Below the pieces are notes generated by a model, which was not told where the DNA came from, ran no database searches, and worked only from the letters and a program-made list of their open reading frames with translations. A program made the position numbers and the translations under genes. DNA of 64,000 nucleotides, taken from the NCBI GenBank assembly GCA_905178155.1, contig CAJINV010000005.1:7432989-7496988 (forward strand), given 5' to 3'. This document shows positions 42,701-54,569 of this stretch, one piece after another. The stretch's first letter is position 1, and each line of letters opens with the position of its first letter. This stretch comes from Amoebophrya sp. A120. Lineage: Eukaryota > Sar > Dinophyceae > Syndiniales > Amoebophryaceae.

Positions 42701-43739
42701 TGGATTTAGATAAGTGACTGTGACTTCTATACAAGAGCCAGCTTTTGATGCCGGCCCGGGCTATAGAATAATGCTTTACAAAGTTGTTCCCTACTTATGT
42801 GATTACAAAAATGCAAAGACACAGCTTTTGTCTACATACGATTCTCAATAGCGACGTAAGTCAGTCAATTCAAACTATCACTAAGGTGTCGACGCCTTAT
42901 GAATCAGAATCCTGCTGTACGTAAGTACTTTTCTTCATTCCGGTTCATCAGCAGATGAAAAGGTATCGTCAAGTATCAAGAAACCGGGATGACAGGTGGA
43001 GCCACCTCGACCACCAGCGCCAGCTTTTTATTCATTTTGGATAATGTCCGTCGTTCTATGTTGTTGTCTTCAGGAAGAGCTTCGCAGCTCTTTTCAGCAT
43101 GATCGTCGCCTTTGGATCGGTTCTATGTAAACATGTGGTCATGTTGCTCTTCATCCAGCGACGAGTACGAATTGTAGATCTTAGCTTAGTCCTGTTCCTG
43201 TTGCAAGAGTTCTTGGACTACGGTAGTAGAATTGTGGTCACCAGTGGAATCGTGCTCGTCGATATGATGCTTAAACGTCCTCGTTGTCGTTTTGTTTCTT
43301 TGCTTTTGTTGAACCTCAAGGAGCGCAAAAGGTGTCAAGAGCGAGTGAGTCGCTAGCTGTACACGACGTCGCGTCGCATAATTCTCTTATCGCCACAACT
43401 TCGTAGCAGACCTTCGCTATTCGTATTCGCACTTCTGAATTTTCGTTTTCATCGCATAATCGTAATACTTGTGTCGCATCGCTTTCGCTCGGATTATATT
43501 TTCCCCTCTTTCGATTTCGAAGGGCTGTCTCATTGACGTGATTCGCTTCGTACCTGATTCGTTCGTGAAGAACAAGAACAGGTAGCTGCTGAAGATCATC
43601 ATGTAGATCATGTGTATCTATCATTTTGAAGACGACAAAAGGGTGGAGTAGGAATTGCAATTCCAATTGTTATTGGAAGACGATGAGTACATCATTTTGA
43701 TTTTCCCCATGATCTTCTGAGAAAATCGTGTACACCACC
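42701..43739. other. Intergenic D-E, nothing recognised
   Basis: About 1 kb without a supported gene or element. Confidence 0.45.
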
Positions 43740-46700
43740 ATGTCCGCCTCTACCCCAGGCGGTAAGGATTTCGTCCGCAGCTCTCAGGAATGGTGGGAGC
43801 AGCGGCAGAATCGCATGATCGAGCACGATATGGATTGCAAAAATGTCTGGGTCTGGAAAGTTGGAGCTTGTAATGCTAGTAGCTTTCCATTGCTAGGAAA
43901 TCTGTATTGCATACACCAACAAAAGTCGCAGCCTCTTTTGTCATGCAAAAACGCAGCTTCTTATGCGCAGTTCCTATCAAAAAGTTGTCATGCTGGGCTG
44001 GTGCATTCGGAACTGTTTCCATCAGCCATATTTTCGCATCACAAGTTTCCAGACCCAGACATCATATTTCCATTTGATACACGAAAGGCAGCTGCAGCAA
44101 ATTTCCTCCTCCCGAACGCCTTCGATGGGCACCACTGGCACGATGTTGAAAAGCGCTGCAATTTCGAAAGAACCAACGAGCATGATCGGCACCATTGGTA
44201 AAAACGACGCAACCATTACAACCACCGGTGAAGAAGATCAAGAACAAAAGCCACTGGACAGCGAAGGTCTGAAAGACGAGCAGAAAATCTACGAGCGGTT
44301 GGTAAAAAACCGCACAATGGTCAGCACGCGGAACCATCCTGGCGCCGTCGGGACTACCACTACAAATACAATTACATCTTCAAACAGAGACCAAAGAACT
44401 ACTACGTCAGCAGCTCACGACAATACTTTCTCCCCTTCCTACCGGAACAACGTGTACGCGAAGGAGTGCAGCCCGCGAAGGAACCTGCTCCGGACCGCGG
44501 TCGTGCACAAGGAAGCGGCGAGGCAGATCTTGCAAAAGACGAAATTCATGACCAGTGAGGAGCGGAGAGAGGTCGCGGAAAAAATTTTCACGACTAGCAC
44601 TAACAGGAACGATAGACCTCTGACAGGAGGATCTTCGCTGTTTGAAGAACATCATCAATCCGAGATGAATCCCGATCCGGGGCTGATGCAGCAGCTCATG
44701 GATGAGGTGTGGTCTTTGGAAGCGGCTTTGCGAACCTGCGAGCAACAAATCACGAACATGCTAGACAACGAGCCGATATCACAGGAAAAAGTGCTAACGT
44801 TAACGGTTTTCATAGATGGCAAAAATGCATGACAAATTTTGCCGAGCATGCATGCTATGCATGACAAATTTTGGCACGTTTTGTGATGCATTTCTGCATC
44901 ACAAATTCCGTTAACGTTAACACTTTTTCCTGTGATAGCCGAAGCTCGCCTTTCTCGCGGAGATCGAGAGGGAAACGGTTGAGGCGCGGGAACTATGCCT
45001 TGCAAATCTATCGAATTCGTCGTAGTTGGAATCGCAGTGATGCATGACAGATCTATCTTTGTAGGAAAACCACCATTACAAATTTCACTTATCATGGCGA
45101 CAAATCTTGTCATGCGATTTCGACTACTACGATAGTTTTGCAATGCATAGGGGCAATTCAAGCTGGTGAACGATCAGCTACACAAACTGGAAGAAGAAAA
45201 CACGAAAGTGGTGGAGGATTTGAGAAAAGCCGAGGAAGCGGCGAAAGGGTATAAGAACCAGTAGTGGGAAGTGCAGGTGCAATCATACATGACAGATCCT
45301 CCTTCTCAGCTAAATCAGCATGACAAATTCCATTTTTCGAGCTGAAGTAATTTGTGATGCAGTTCCTACTAATAATCTAATGGTAATGCGTTACTTTTCT
45401 CGTATGCATGATACGGTATCATGCATACGAAAAAAGTAACGCATTACCACAGGTACATGAAGAAGCTGGAGGGGCAGGATGAGCAGAACGCCAAACTTGA
45501 CGCAGATCTCCGCGACATGGTGCAGAAACTCACCCAGATCGACTCCGACCACATGCGAGAGCTGCAACAAGTGAGAAATGACCACCAGATTGCGATCATC
45601 GACCTGGACCAGCAACACGCCAAGGTGCACCGGGAACACGAACAGAAAGTTTTGGAGATGCACCGAGTCCTCGCGAAGGCGAACGGCGAGAACCAGCAGC
45701 TGATATCGCAAGAAAAAACTGTTTCACTGTTGTAAACTTGTGATGCATAGAACGGAGCGCAAATGTGTTTGTCTTGCTACAGATGCAAGACATTAGATTT
45801 TTAGCTGCGTTTTCCCTTCGGAAGCACGCATGTGAAGTTTTCTTTGTCATGTGTAGCGAACTTGTGATGCAGGATCTTGCAAAATCCTCACAGTGAGACA
45901 GTTTTTTCGTGGGATAAGTGATTACGAAGTTGCAATCCGAGCATCTGAACGAATTGGCGGAGCTGCGGAACCAATTTCAACAGGAAAGGATGGATTTGAT
46001 CGAGTTTAACCGCGATTCGATGCAACAGATTGAGATGGGGAAGCACACTGCCATCTTGGAACTGGGAACGAAGCAGGAGAGGGAACGGACCAAGCAGGTA
46101 AATGACCTGGAAGAGAAACTGTTGAAACAGGAAAGCTATCCTGTGCAAAAGTATCGCACTCGTAGTCATTGCAATCATGCATTGCAAATTATTTTCTTAA
46201 ACGTAAATCCGCATCACAAGTTCTATTTCTCATGCTGAGGAAACTTGTAATGCATTCATACGAGTGCCATGCTTGTTTTGCAATGCATAAAAGCCGGATC
46301 TTAGCGGATCAGGTCCGGGTCAAGGAGCTGGAACGCAAGTTGGCAGGTTATGAGGAAAGTGAAACTGCGGTAGGGGGAGCTGCTTCTGGGACGATAGGGC
46401 CGGAGAAGAAGAAGCTGTTGGATGCGCAAAAGGAAAAAATTGAAAAATTGGAGGAAGAGGTACTCGTACTACACAAATGCTTCTTATGTGTTTCTGAAGT
46501 GGGAAAGCACGACGTGACCGTGGTGCTCTTTGATGCAATACAGTGCGTGCTGCTAATAAACCCTAAGAACAAAGAAACGCGAACGCCGTTAGAAGTCTAC
46601 TTCTCACACTCACATCGCAGATTACCCGCTTGCAGACCGCACTTTCCGAGTCCCAGAAGGCACTTGAGGACGAGAGGAAGGAACACAAGGAACACAAAAA

Positions 46701-49700
46701 AGACTCGGAGAAAAAACACTCGCACCACGGTGGGGAAATGGCAGAGCTGAAAGAAAAGATCAAGGAGTTAGAGGCCAGGCTATTACAATGAAAAATGCCC
46801 CCACTCCCAAAGTTGCAAAAATTTGTGATGCGAAGTTTCCAAATGAAAACTTTCTGTCATGCATGAAAGGAGTATGAATCTTTCTGATGCAGGGTCTAGG
46901 CGTGTATCGCATCGCTTGCATGACAAGCACTGCTCTTGATGGGGTCTTTTGCAATACAAATCTTTGCTATTCGCGATTGGAAATCTGTGATGCTGATAGA
47001 TGCAAAAGGGTGAGTGTTTCACTTGGAAAGGTTTGCAATACAAATGCTCCCAAGTTCGGGGGTGGGGGCATTTTTCATTGTAATACAAGCTTGCAAAACA
47101 AGAAGAGGATCTGAGGAAAGAATTAGCCGTGGAGCTGGAGGAACAGGAGAGAGAGTATAAGAAAATGTTTTTTTCGTCAAGAGATGAAATTTGTCATGCG
47201 AAATACCGAATGTATGAACATGAACCGCATGACCGTCACCGTCCATGTTATCCGTGCATGACAAACCCAAACTCTACCAAAATAAAGGTTCGAAGCCCAC
47301 GTGACCGAGTTCCAGGCAGAGCGCGAGGCGTATGAGAAGCGGCACGAAAAAATTTTGAAGCACCAGGCGAACAAAAACTGGAAAGCCTTTACTATCTTCT
47401 GTAAACGCATCGCACTCATACAAAAGATGCCAGACAGGCATGGCAGATCTGCGTTTTTACTTGCATCTGCATGACAAATTCCACGCCTCTTCTCGAAAAG
47501 TAGTAGATTTGTGATGCAATAATCCCTAACTATGAGTGCGAAGATACTTGTGCAATGCATATCTACCTACGCGCTGCGATTCGAGAAGCTGGCGTTTCTC
47601 GCGCAGGAGGACATGCATATGACAGTGCACATCTCCCCCTCCCCCTCATTTGTATAGCATGAACGTCGGCAATACAAACATCAGCAAGAGTGCCGGTTTT
47701 GCATGTCAAATTTGAATTTCCACTGGATTGCAGTGCTGTTTGGGCCGCTACCAGAACTTGTCATGCAAACAGTGCCAAGAGACAAAGGGTTGACTGGGTA
47801 TTTTGCATGACAAATGAGCAGGGGGAGGGGGAGTCGTGCACTGTCATAATGCAGAACATGATCGGAATCATCAAACGGTACAAACGGAGAAATCGGCGGC
47901 AGTACCCTTTGCAAAAGTATCGTACTCGTACTAATTGCGTTTATGCGTTACAAATCTCTTTACTAAGGCAAATCCGCATTGCAAGTTTGATTTGTAATGC
48001 TAAGTGAATTTGTAATGCAATTTTATAGATGCTAGTACGATAATTTTGCAGTTCATAGGCAGTCGCAGGCGTTGATTACCGCCGGCACCATTGCGCGGAA
48101 TTCTGCGGGGCAGAAAAACCGGACCTCGCAGATAAAGAACTACTCGACGACGTCAGGACCAGGAGGTGGTGGTGAACAAATACAGGAACAACAACTCTCC
48201 CAGTCGGCTACAGAAGTCAAAAACCAAATTTTGACTGCCGGCCAACACAACCGACAACTGGCAATGGACACGGAAAGCGTAAACGACATGGAAAATCATA
48301 GTACCGAGGAAAGAACACCCCGGCTCGGGCGGAAATCGTACGGGAGCGTGGATGTGGCTGCAGTCAGTGGGAAAACATCATCTTCGAATAAAATGTTGAA
48401 GCCTGCTGACAAGGACCCCAACTCGTCACCTGCGAAGGTCGTGCATGATCAACACTTCTCAGTGCTTCCTCGAACAAAATCCTCCTCCTCTTCCTCTTCC
48501 TCGACTAAAATCTTGCACAGCGGGACACGTCGCAGCTACGTAGACCGGCGAGAATCTTCGTCAGCGATTTTGCAGCAGCAGCAGAAGTATGCATTGCAAA
48601 AGTATCGTACTAGTAGACATTGCATTACAAACAGTCTCAGCATGATTACAAATAAAATTTGTAATGCGGATTTACCTTGATAGCTAGGTTTGTAATGCAT
48701 GACTGCGATTACTACGAAACGAGTACGATATACTTTTGCACTGGATAAGGAGGCGGGAGGTGGTCCCCTTCGGGAGAAGTTGGACGATTTTGATGTGGAT
48801 GATGAAAACGAAGAAGCAGTTGAAGATGATGGACTAAGGGAGAATGTTGATACCACCAACGCCGATATGAACCAGAGCGAAGGTCTGCTAATCGACAGTG
48901 TTCTGCAGGAAAACGCAGCTCTCAGTAGAGATCGCGACGACGCTATCCTGTGCAAAAGTATCGCACTCGTATTGCAATCATGCATTACAAATTTTTTTCT
49001 CAAGGTAAATTCGCATTTACAAATTTTATTTCTCATGTTGAGGGAACAATTTGTCATGCATTTATACGAGTGCGATACAACTTTTGCAGTTCATAGACGC
49101 CCGGAAGTCCGTGAAATCACTAGAAGAGAAACTACGGGTATTGGAAAACGCCCAGCGGAAAGACGAGAGAACAGCAGTAGAAGTTTATTCTGGCGCAACA
49201 AGAGCCACCTCCTCTTCTAGCAAGCAAAAAAAACCTGTCGCGGAGAAAAAGCTAGTTCTGGCCCGGGGCGAGATTCCAACCCCGACGGAAAGTGAGACGC
49301 ACTCGGTGATGTCGGAGATCAATAATTTGGAGGTTGTTCACGATAGTACCGACTATCAACAGAACAAGCAGCAACTGGTGTCCTCAAGAGGGGCGCTTAG
49401 GGAAGGGGCGCACCGGTTCGCGAGGAGGAATAGCGCTACTTCCTATGGCCTCCTCAAGCGTTACAATCTCAAACGTTGCAATAGAATCGGAATATGTGTT
49501 GCATGATGAGCATGACAGATTCGCACAGCGTTCCACCTTTTGCAATACGAACTCCGCCAGATTCTAGTGCGGGTTGGAGCTGCAGAACTTGTCATGCGCA
49601 ATCCTGTGCTGGGAGTAGGGTAGATCGTGCACTTTTTGCATGACAGATTTCCACAGTTCTATTGTAACGTTTGAGATTGTAACAGCTGAGCAGGTTATAC

Positions 49701-51582
49701 TTCCTCCGGCGCATCTTCCTCGTCTTCAAAAGATTTTCCCGGCGGAGGTCGGTTGAAAAGCATATCGTCAGGAAGCAGGACGAAAACCACTCCCGATGCG
49801 AACAACCAGAGCTTTCTTTTCTACAATGATGCCGTCGCCGCGGAAAGTAGTCTAGGACTTAGAACAGCTCTGCATGATACTAGTACCGGCACGTCGACAG
49901 AGCGGACCGCCTTCTTCAAAAAAGATACTGCTGCTGCACCAGAGGTAGAAGCTCTAGCGGGTTCTGGTGTATTAGCCAGCATGACAGAAGTTCCAGAATA
50001 CCGGGAAATCGCTTTTCCGGACACGCTGCGAAAAGGAACCACGGCAGCGACAAGAGACAGGAGTAGGTCCAGCAAGATGAGACAACCAAAAACAAAAGTT
50101 GCGAAGAACTCCGGAGCAGGAGGTGGAGCTTCTGCTGCTACAACTTCCTCCTCCTCCTCCTCCTCCTCGTCAGCAAGCAGGTCAAACAAGAAAGCACAAA
50201 AAAGTCCCGTCGATTTGGTTTTGGGAAAGAACGGTAACTACCAGGATGAAAAAGTAGAACAAGAAACACCAACAAGTAGGATAAAAATTCATTCCCATCC
50301 TCCCCGCCCACCATCCGTGTTGCAAAAAATCTGGCGGTCCTTCCTTCAGTGGAAAAACGAGATGGCGCAGCCTTTGGAAGACGAATTTTTCGCCCTGTCC
50401 GCGCAAGACTGGCGTAACAGCGCCAACCGACAGCTGATCCAGGACCTCTGGAACCACGCAGAAGAGGCCCTGATCGCTTTGCAGGGGCAGTGGGCAAAGG
50501 AGCTGCTGACCCTGGATTCCCAGGAGAGCGACGCATTGCACGATTGGCGCGAAGCGAAGCTGGCGAAGATAAAAACAAGCTACGAAAGCGCCTGGAAAAA
50601 GTGCTTTCTTTCGACAGCAGCTGACGGCGCAGCGATCGCCGTATCATCTCCATGTTCGGGAATAGTATTAAACACTTCCATGATTTCAACACCCCACGAA
50701 CAGGTGAAAGCAAGGGTTTGCGGCAGGATAGCTGAGTTTAAACAGCGGATGGGCGAGTTGTCATCTTCGTCTAGTAGCTCCGGAGCATCTTCTATCGTGA
50801 GAAAAAAGTGTTACAGTTACACACTCTGATGGGAGACAAGCAAGACAGACAACCTCTGTCATGCAGGAAATGCTCTCCAGCCTCATTTCATCGGTGTTTT
50901 CCCTTATAGTCTACGCATCACAGGTTTTCTTAGCCATGTCGAGCAACTTTGTGATGCAGGAACTCCACCAAATGTGTAACTGTAACACTTTTTTCCTGTG
51001 ACATCTTCACTGAAGCGCCTCGACGCTGCTGCGGTAACAACAGCCGCTGCACGAACTAGATCCGACCCCGACCTCCCAGATCCCCGGCGCCTCCTCGCGT
51101 TGAACCGGCTGGCGTGGAAAAAAATCGCGAAGCGGAAGCCGATTGAACTGTGGCGGGACAGTGTGCTGCTGCAGCCCGCGGTGGATGATTTTGCACGGGA
51201 ATTGAAGGAGTTTCTGGATGAGAACATCAGCTGTCACACAGAACAAAATAGCACAAGACCGGGATCAGCAGCAGCAACCGCGAGTAGATACAACCAGCAC
51301 AAGAGACTGCGCCGAGTGCTGTCCTTGTCGAAATCGATGGCGCGGGGCGTGGAGAAGCAGATCCTCGCTAGTGATTTGCCAGCAAGCGGCGCAGCTTCTG
51401 CGTCGAAGTCGAAGAAGAGAAAGGGTTGTAATACAAGCGGCAGGACAATAGCAACATCTTCAACTCGTGACGATACTGCTCTCTCTGCCGTGAAACTGAA
51501 GGACATTGCGAGGTGTTGTCTGGTGGTGGCAACGTTTGAGGATGTTGCTGCGGTTTTGGACCATTTGGAGGGGGAGGTATAA
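43740..51582 (+). CDS. Gene E: coiled-coil protein of about 1,570 residues
   Basis: ATG in CACCATGTCC. Exons: 43740-43828, 44085-44776, 44943-44993, 45155-45261, 45451-45703, 45922-46136, 46295-46459, 46621-46780, 47091 to about 47160, about 47289-47392, 47567-47617, 47854-47902, 48063-48587, 48753-48943, 49101-49443, 49705-50792 and 51009-51582 (TAA). Fifteen introners and one GT-AG intron. Exons from 44500 to 47600 form a long coiled coil (QLHKLEEENTKVVEDLRKAE; QSEHLNELAELRNQFQQERM; KEKIEKLEEE). A Ser/Gly-rich disordered part follows (48063-50250), then helical segments with conserved-looking Trp (KIWRSFLQWKNEMAQP). A structural role in cytoskeleton or cilium is possible by composition only; no family recognised. 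Confidence 0.72.
43829..44079. mobile_element. Introner family II in gene E
   Basis: Ends TATGGATTGCAAAAATG and ATTTCCATTTGATA; TSD CACGA; frame restored. Confidence 0.92.
44777..44937. mobile_element. Introner family III in gene E
   Basis: Ends TATCACAGGAAAAAGTG and CACTTTTTCCTGTGATA; TSD GCCGA; frame restored. Confidence 0.94.
44994..45149. mobile_element. Introner family I (diverged) in gene E
   Basis: Ends TATGCCTTGCAAATCTATCG and GATAGTTTTGCAATGCATA; flanks GGAAC/GGGGC (three of five); frame restored. Confidence 0.82.
45262..45450. mobile_element. Atypical introner with long palindrome in gene E
   Basis: Begins TAGTGGGAAGTG, contains TTTGTGATGC, and its right third is the near-perfect 67-bp palindrome 45382-45448. 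Flanks ACCAG/ACCAC. Removal to 45450 keeps frame (NQ-RYMKKL). Borders are less certain than in other copies. Confidence 0.6.
45382..45448. repeat. 67-bp near-perfect inverted repeat
   Basis: Arms start GGTAATGCGTTACTTTT and meet at ATACGGTAT. Only one or two unpaired positions are visible in arms of about 30 bp. Confidence 0.9.
45704..45916. mobile_element. Introner family IV in gene E
   Basis: Ends TATCGCAAGAAAAAACTG and CAGTTTTTTCGTGGGATA; flanks GCTGA/AGTGA; frame restored. Confidence 0.9.
46137..46289. mobile_element. Introner family I in gene E
   Basis: Ends TATCCTGTGCAAAAGTATCG and GTTTTGCAATGCATA; TSD AAAGC; frame restored. Confidence 0.93.
46460..46620 (+). other. GT-AG intron of gene E (161 nt)
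   Basis: Donor GAG|GTACTC, acceptor CACATCGCAG. Phase 0. Removal continues the coiled coil (KLEEE-ITRLQTALSESQKAL). Confidence 0.85.
46781..47085. mobile_element. Introner family VI in gene E
   Basis: Ends TATTACAATGAAAAATGCCC and GGGCATTTTTCATTGTAATA, with GGGGGTGGGG on the right; flanks CAGGC/CAAGC; frame restored. Confidence 0.92.
47159..47288. mobile_element. Possible introner, borders unclear, in gene E
   Basis: A stretch with TTTGTCATGC and GCATGACAAAC in inverted order interrupts the coiled coil between EREYK and FEAHVTEF. Terminal repeats and duplication are not evident. Confidence 0.5.
47393..47561. mobile_element. Introner family I (diverged) in gene E
   Basis: Ends TATCTTCTGTAAACGCATCG and GATACTTGTGCAATGCATA; flanks TTTAC/TCTAC; frame restored. 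Confidence 0.85.
47618..47848. mobile_element. Introner family V in gene E
   Basis: Ends TATGACAGTGCACATCTCC and GGAGTCGTGCACTGTCATA; TSD ATGCA; frame restored. Confidence 0.93.
47903..48057. mobile_element. Introner family I in gene E
   Basis: Ends TACCCTTTGCAAAAGTATCG and ATTTTGCAGTTCATA; TSD GGCAG; frame restored. Confidence 0.92.
48588..48747. mobile_element. Introner family I in gene E
   Basis: Ends TATGCATTGCAAAAGTATCG and CTTTTGCACTGGATA; flanks AGAAG/AGGAG; frame restored. Confidence 0.9.
48944..49095. mobile_element. Introner family I in gene E
   Basis: Ends TATCCTGTGCAAAAGTATCG and CTTTTGCAGTTCATA; TSD GACGC; frame restored. Confidence 0.94.
49444..49699. mobile_element. Introner family IX in gene E
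   Basis: Left TATGGCCTCCTCAAGCGTTA, right GAGCAGGTTATA with GTAACGTTTGAGATTGTAAC inside; TSD CTTCC; frame restored. Confidence 0.92.
50793..51003. mobile_element. Introner family VIII in gene E
   Basis: Left TATCGTGAGAAAAAAGTG with TTACAGTTACAC, right GTGTAACTGTAACACTTTTT ending CTGTGACA; TSD TCTTC; frame restored. Confidence 0.92.
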
Positions 51583-51772
51583 TTACTTGACTATATCAAG
51601 CTGTACGTGTACTTTTTTTTTAGCTGATTTTTGATTCGCGTTTTTGATTTGGTTTTCATGCTGTTGCTGACCGTGGTAGTGCCTTGAGAAATTCTTACTT
51701 CAAATGCAGTTTCTAAATGCTGCATGAAATAAAGACGAATACCAGATCAAATAATCTCGAATGTGATCGAAT

Positions 51773-52450
51773 ATGACAATTTCCATCTCGCCCCAGCTCT
51801 CCCGAACTATCGGCGTGTTCTTCGTCAAGGACCGGATGTTCGAGCTTCATTATGAAAGTGCACAGCTCCCCCTCCTCATTTGTCATGTAGAAACCCGAAT
51901 CCAGTTGCGTCCTTGTGGCATCGTGTGCATGACAAATTTCGGTGGAAATCCGAACAGAACTACGCTCGGCGCATAATCTTGTCATGCACAGGGTCCATCT
52001 GTGTTGGTGTTTCTGTTTGTAATTACACAAAATAGAACGCACTTCAATCCCAAAATAAATCTCCTTTCTTTCTTTTTTCCTTGTTTCCTTTTTTCCTTCC
52101 AATTCGCACGCAATAATTATCGCTACGGGCCTTGAGCGCTAGCCTAAACCGGATTTGTAATGCTATTCATGTCATACAAATGAGGGGGAGGGGGAGTTGT
52201 GCATTTGCATACTCATCCCGAAGATGACACGAAGATGCAACGACCTTCGTCCCATTGGCGCGACCTGCTCTTTTACCTCTGCTTTCGCGCCAAGCCAGAC
52301 GTCGTGTTTGAGCTGCAACTCGTGCATTACGGGATGAAAAGTGCGGACTTGAGGAGTGGTTGTCATGCGAATGGGGGAGCACAGAAAGAGGAAACGGTTT
52401 GGGAGCAGCTCCGGTTGTTGCACGAAATTTCCTGTGCTGGTCGCGGGTAA
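51773..52450 (+). CDS. Gene F: small protein of unknown function
   Basis: Two exons, 51773-51850 and 52217-52450 (TAA), give 103 residues when the introner and one flank copy are removed. It starts MTISISPQLSRTIGVFFVK and contains FELQLVHYGMKSADLRSGCH and a C-terminal helix EETVWEQLRLLHEI. No signal peptide or membrane segment. The pattern of a strand followed by a charged helix suggests a small folded domain, but I do not recognise it. AATAAA at 51728 lies just upstream and may end gene E's transcript, so the spacing to gene E is tight (about 190 bp). Confidence 0.6.
51851..52211. mobile_element. Introner family V (long) in gene F
   Basis: 361 bp. Ends TATGAAAGTGCACAGCTCC and GTTGTGCATTTGCATA; flanks TTCAT/CTCAT (one mismatch). 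A T-rich stretch (52060-52100) of other origin lies inside. Frame restored. Confidence 0.88.
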
Positions 52451-54569
52451 GTAGTAGATCCAGAAGGCAGCTATAGCGCCTCGATCAAAGCGTGCAGTGA
52501 AAGCGTTAGAACGAAACTGAAAGCTGCCGGAGTCGTGTGGCTCCAAGAAAAAAAAAGAAAAACAAAAGTTTTGCACGACGAAGGACTGCCTTGCTACTAG
52601 GAGTGCGCAGGCGATGAAAGTAGATGATATCAAGTTCAGATTGTGATTAAACCAAACAGAAGGAGCAAAAAAATTGTACAATGATAGAAGTATCCTATGA
52701 CTCATCAGGAGCATCGTTTTCAAAATTAAAACACGGATTGAAAGAAAGATAGACCTAAATAGAAAGTGAATGAATAGGAGCGAAGCTGCGTAGCAATGGC
52801 CAAGGCGAGCAAGCCCTCAGGACTTTGTAGACGAGGCAATGCAATAGCCGCCAACTTTGCATTTGCAAGCTTGTCGGGTACCAGCTTGGCGGCGTATATA
52901 TAATTCTCTAGTCTTGCGGCCGGAACCGGAAGTAAAGAAGAACTTGAGCTGTTGTACCAAATGTAAAGATATGACCTAGTTTATTCGTAGTTTCATATCC
53001 TTTCCCAGAAACCATCGAGGTAGAAGACCACGACGAGAGGCTTGTATTTACAACGACGAGTTGCATCGTAGTAGGGCTTCCTATAATTGAAAAGTTGTAG
53101 CTCTCCTGATTCTAATCATCATGTCTTAGTCTTGCCAGAAACTGAACTGGAGAAAAATCGACCAATGAATAATTGTACACTCTACTGTTCCACCTCCAAG
53201 TAAATGTTTGGAGAATAGTTTTGCGAAGTGGCAGAAATTACTCCTTTTAAGGAGTCGCCGCTTGTTCATCTTGTGCGACGAGGGCGGGTGTTTTCTCTAG
53301 AATTCCCTTGGCGTTCCGCTCACGCTACGCAGCTTGATACGCATCATCTGTCTGAAAGTTTGCATATCATGTAAAACCAAAGTCGGTAAATCTCCGTGAG
53401 AATTTGAATTGTTTGTGGCTTTAGCTCAAGGTCAAGCTCTTTTCTCTAGAACTTTCGCTCGGTTGTACTACACGAGCGTCGCCTTCGTTCTCTTTGAGCT
53501 TGGTCATTTTTCGGTAGACAGCATTTTCTCTTCGTCTTCGGTAGATTTCTTCATTCGTACACAGCTCTCTGAGCAGATGACTTCGGTTGTACCCAGGACC
53601 TTCCCTCGTCGATTTGGCTCGTCGGTATCGTACTCAGGTACGCTGTTTAAAAGACAGGATTACAACTTCCTTTTCGGTGCGTCACAGAAGTAGTACGTAC
53701 ATTTTAGTCGTTGTTGTCATCATCATTTTGTACTACGTCCGCGGCAAAAAAACTTTCGCACGAAGATGAACTCCTCGTGCAACGAAAAACGTTCGCGACA
53801 TGATCATGCGTCGCACTTCTAAAAAACCATTCTCGTCATGCAAGAACGTCGTGCAAGCCTGTCGTGCTCTACATCTACTCTCTTGCGCTTAGGACGTCGG
53901 TTTCGAGAAAGCAAAACTATCTGTTCGACGTCTTCATGGAAACAGGAAAAAACTCGTCGTGAAGGTGATAGTAACCCTACTGTCTCGTCACACCCCTGAG
54001 AAATTTTGTTTTGCGAAAGTAAAAACTTCTTGACAGTCAGCTTACGACTCTCCATCTTTTTTCGACCCTGAACTTTTTTGATCAGTTGCGTCGTCGACTG
54101 ACAACACAAAACCGACCTCCCCTGGTGGTTTTTCTTACTCGCGTTCCAACTACGTACATTTTTCATCAACGTGCGAGAAGCAAAAATTCCAATACCACAA
54201 GACTCGTCCACGACCTCCGGGCAAGCAGGAAGACGGAGCTGACGCCAGCACTGCGAACGCACCAATTGCGCAGAGATCAAAGACGCAACCAGGTACTATG
54301 TGCTGCTTTATTTGATAGATATTGATGAAGTTGTTGAAACTCTTCAAACAGCCCCGCTTTCTCATTCGCACCGAATCACTACAAGAAGTTGTTTCTGTTG
54401 TAGTTATGCCAGAGAAGAGCTTGTAAGAAGTACTTAGCTCTGCCTACTTCTTACACGGGCACTCGCACTGTGACTACACCGGAGCAGAGCGTACAACCCA
54501 CTTCTACAGCGGGATGATTAAAACGTTTTCCAATCCTCACACTGGAACACCGCACAGGACCACGAGAAG
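52451..54569. other. Intergenic F-G, nothing recognised
   Basis: 2.1 kb. A minus-strand frame of about 150 codons (53819-54280) has no convincing protein features. No element ends seen. Confidence 0.45.

Noticed and set aside
53819..54280. Minus-strand frame of 153 codons between genes F and G
   Set aside because: Composition is low-information, it has no motif or neighbour support, and no element ends are present.
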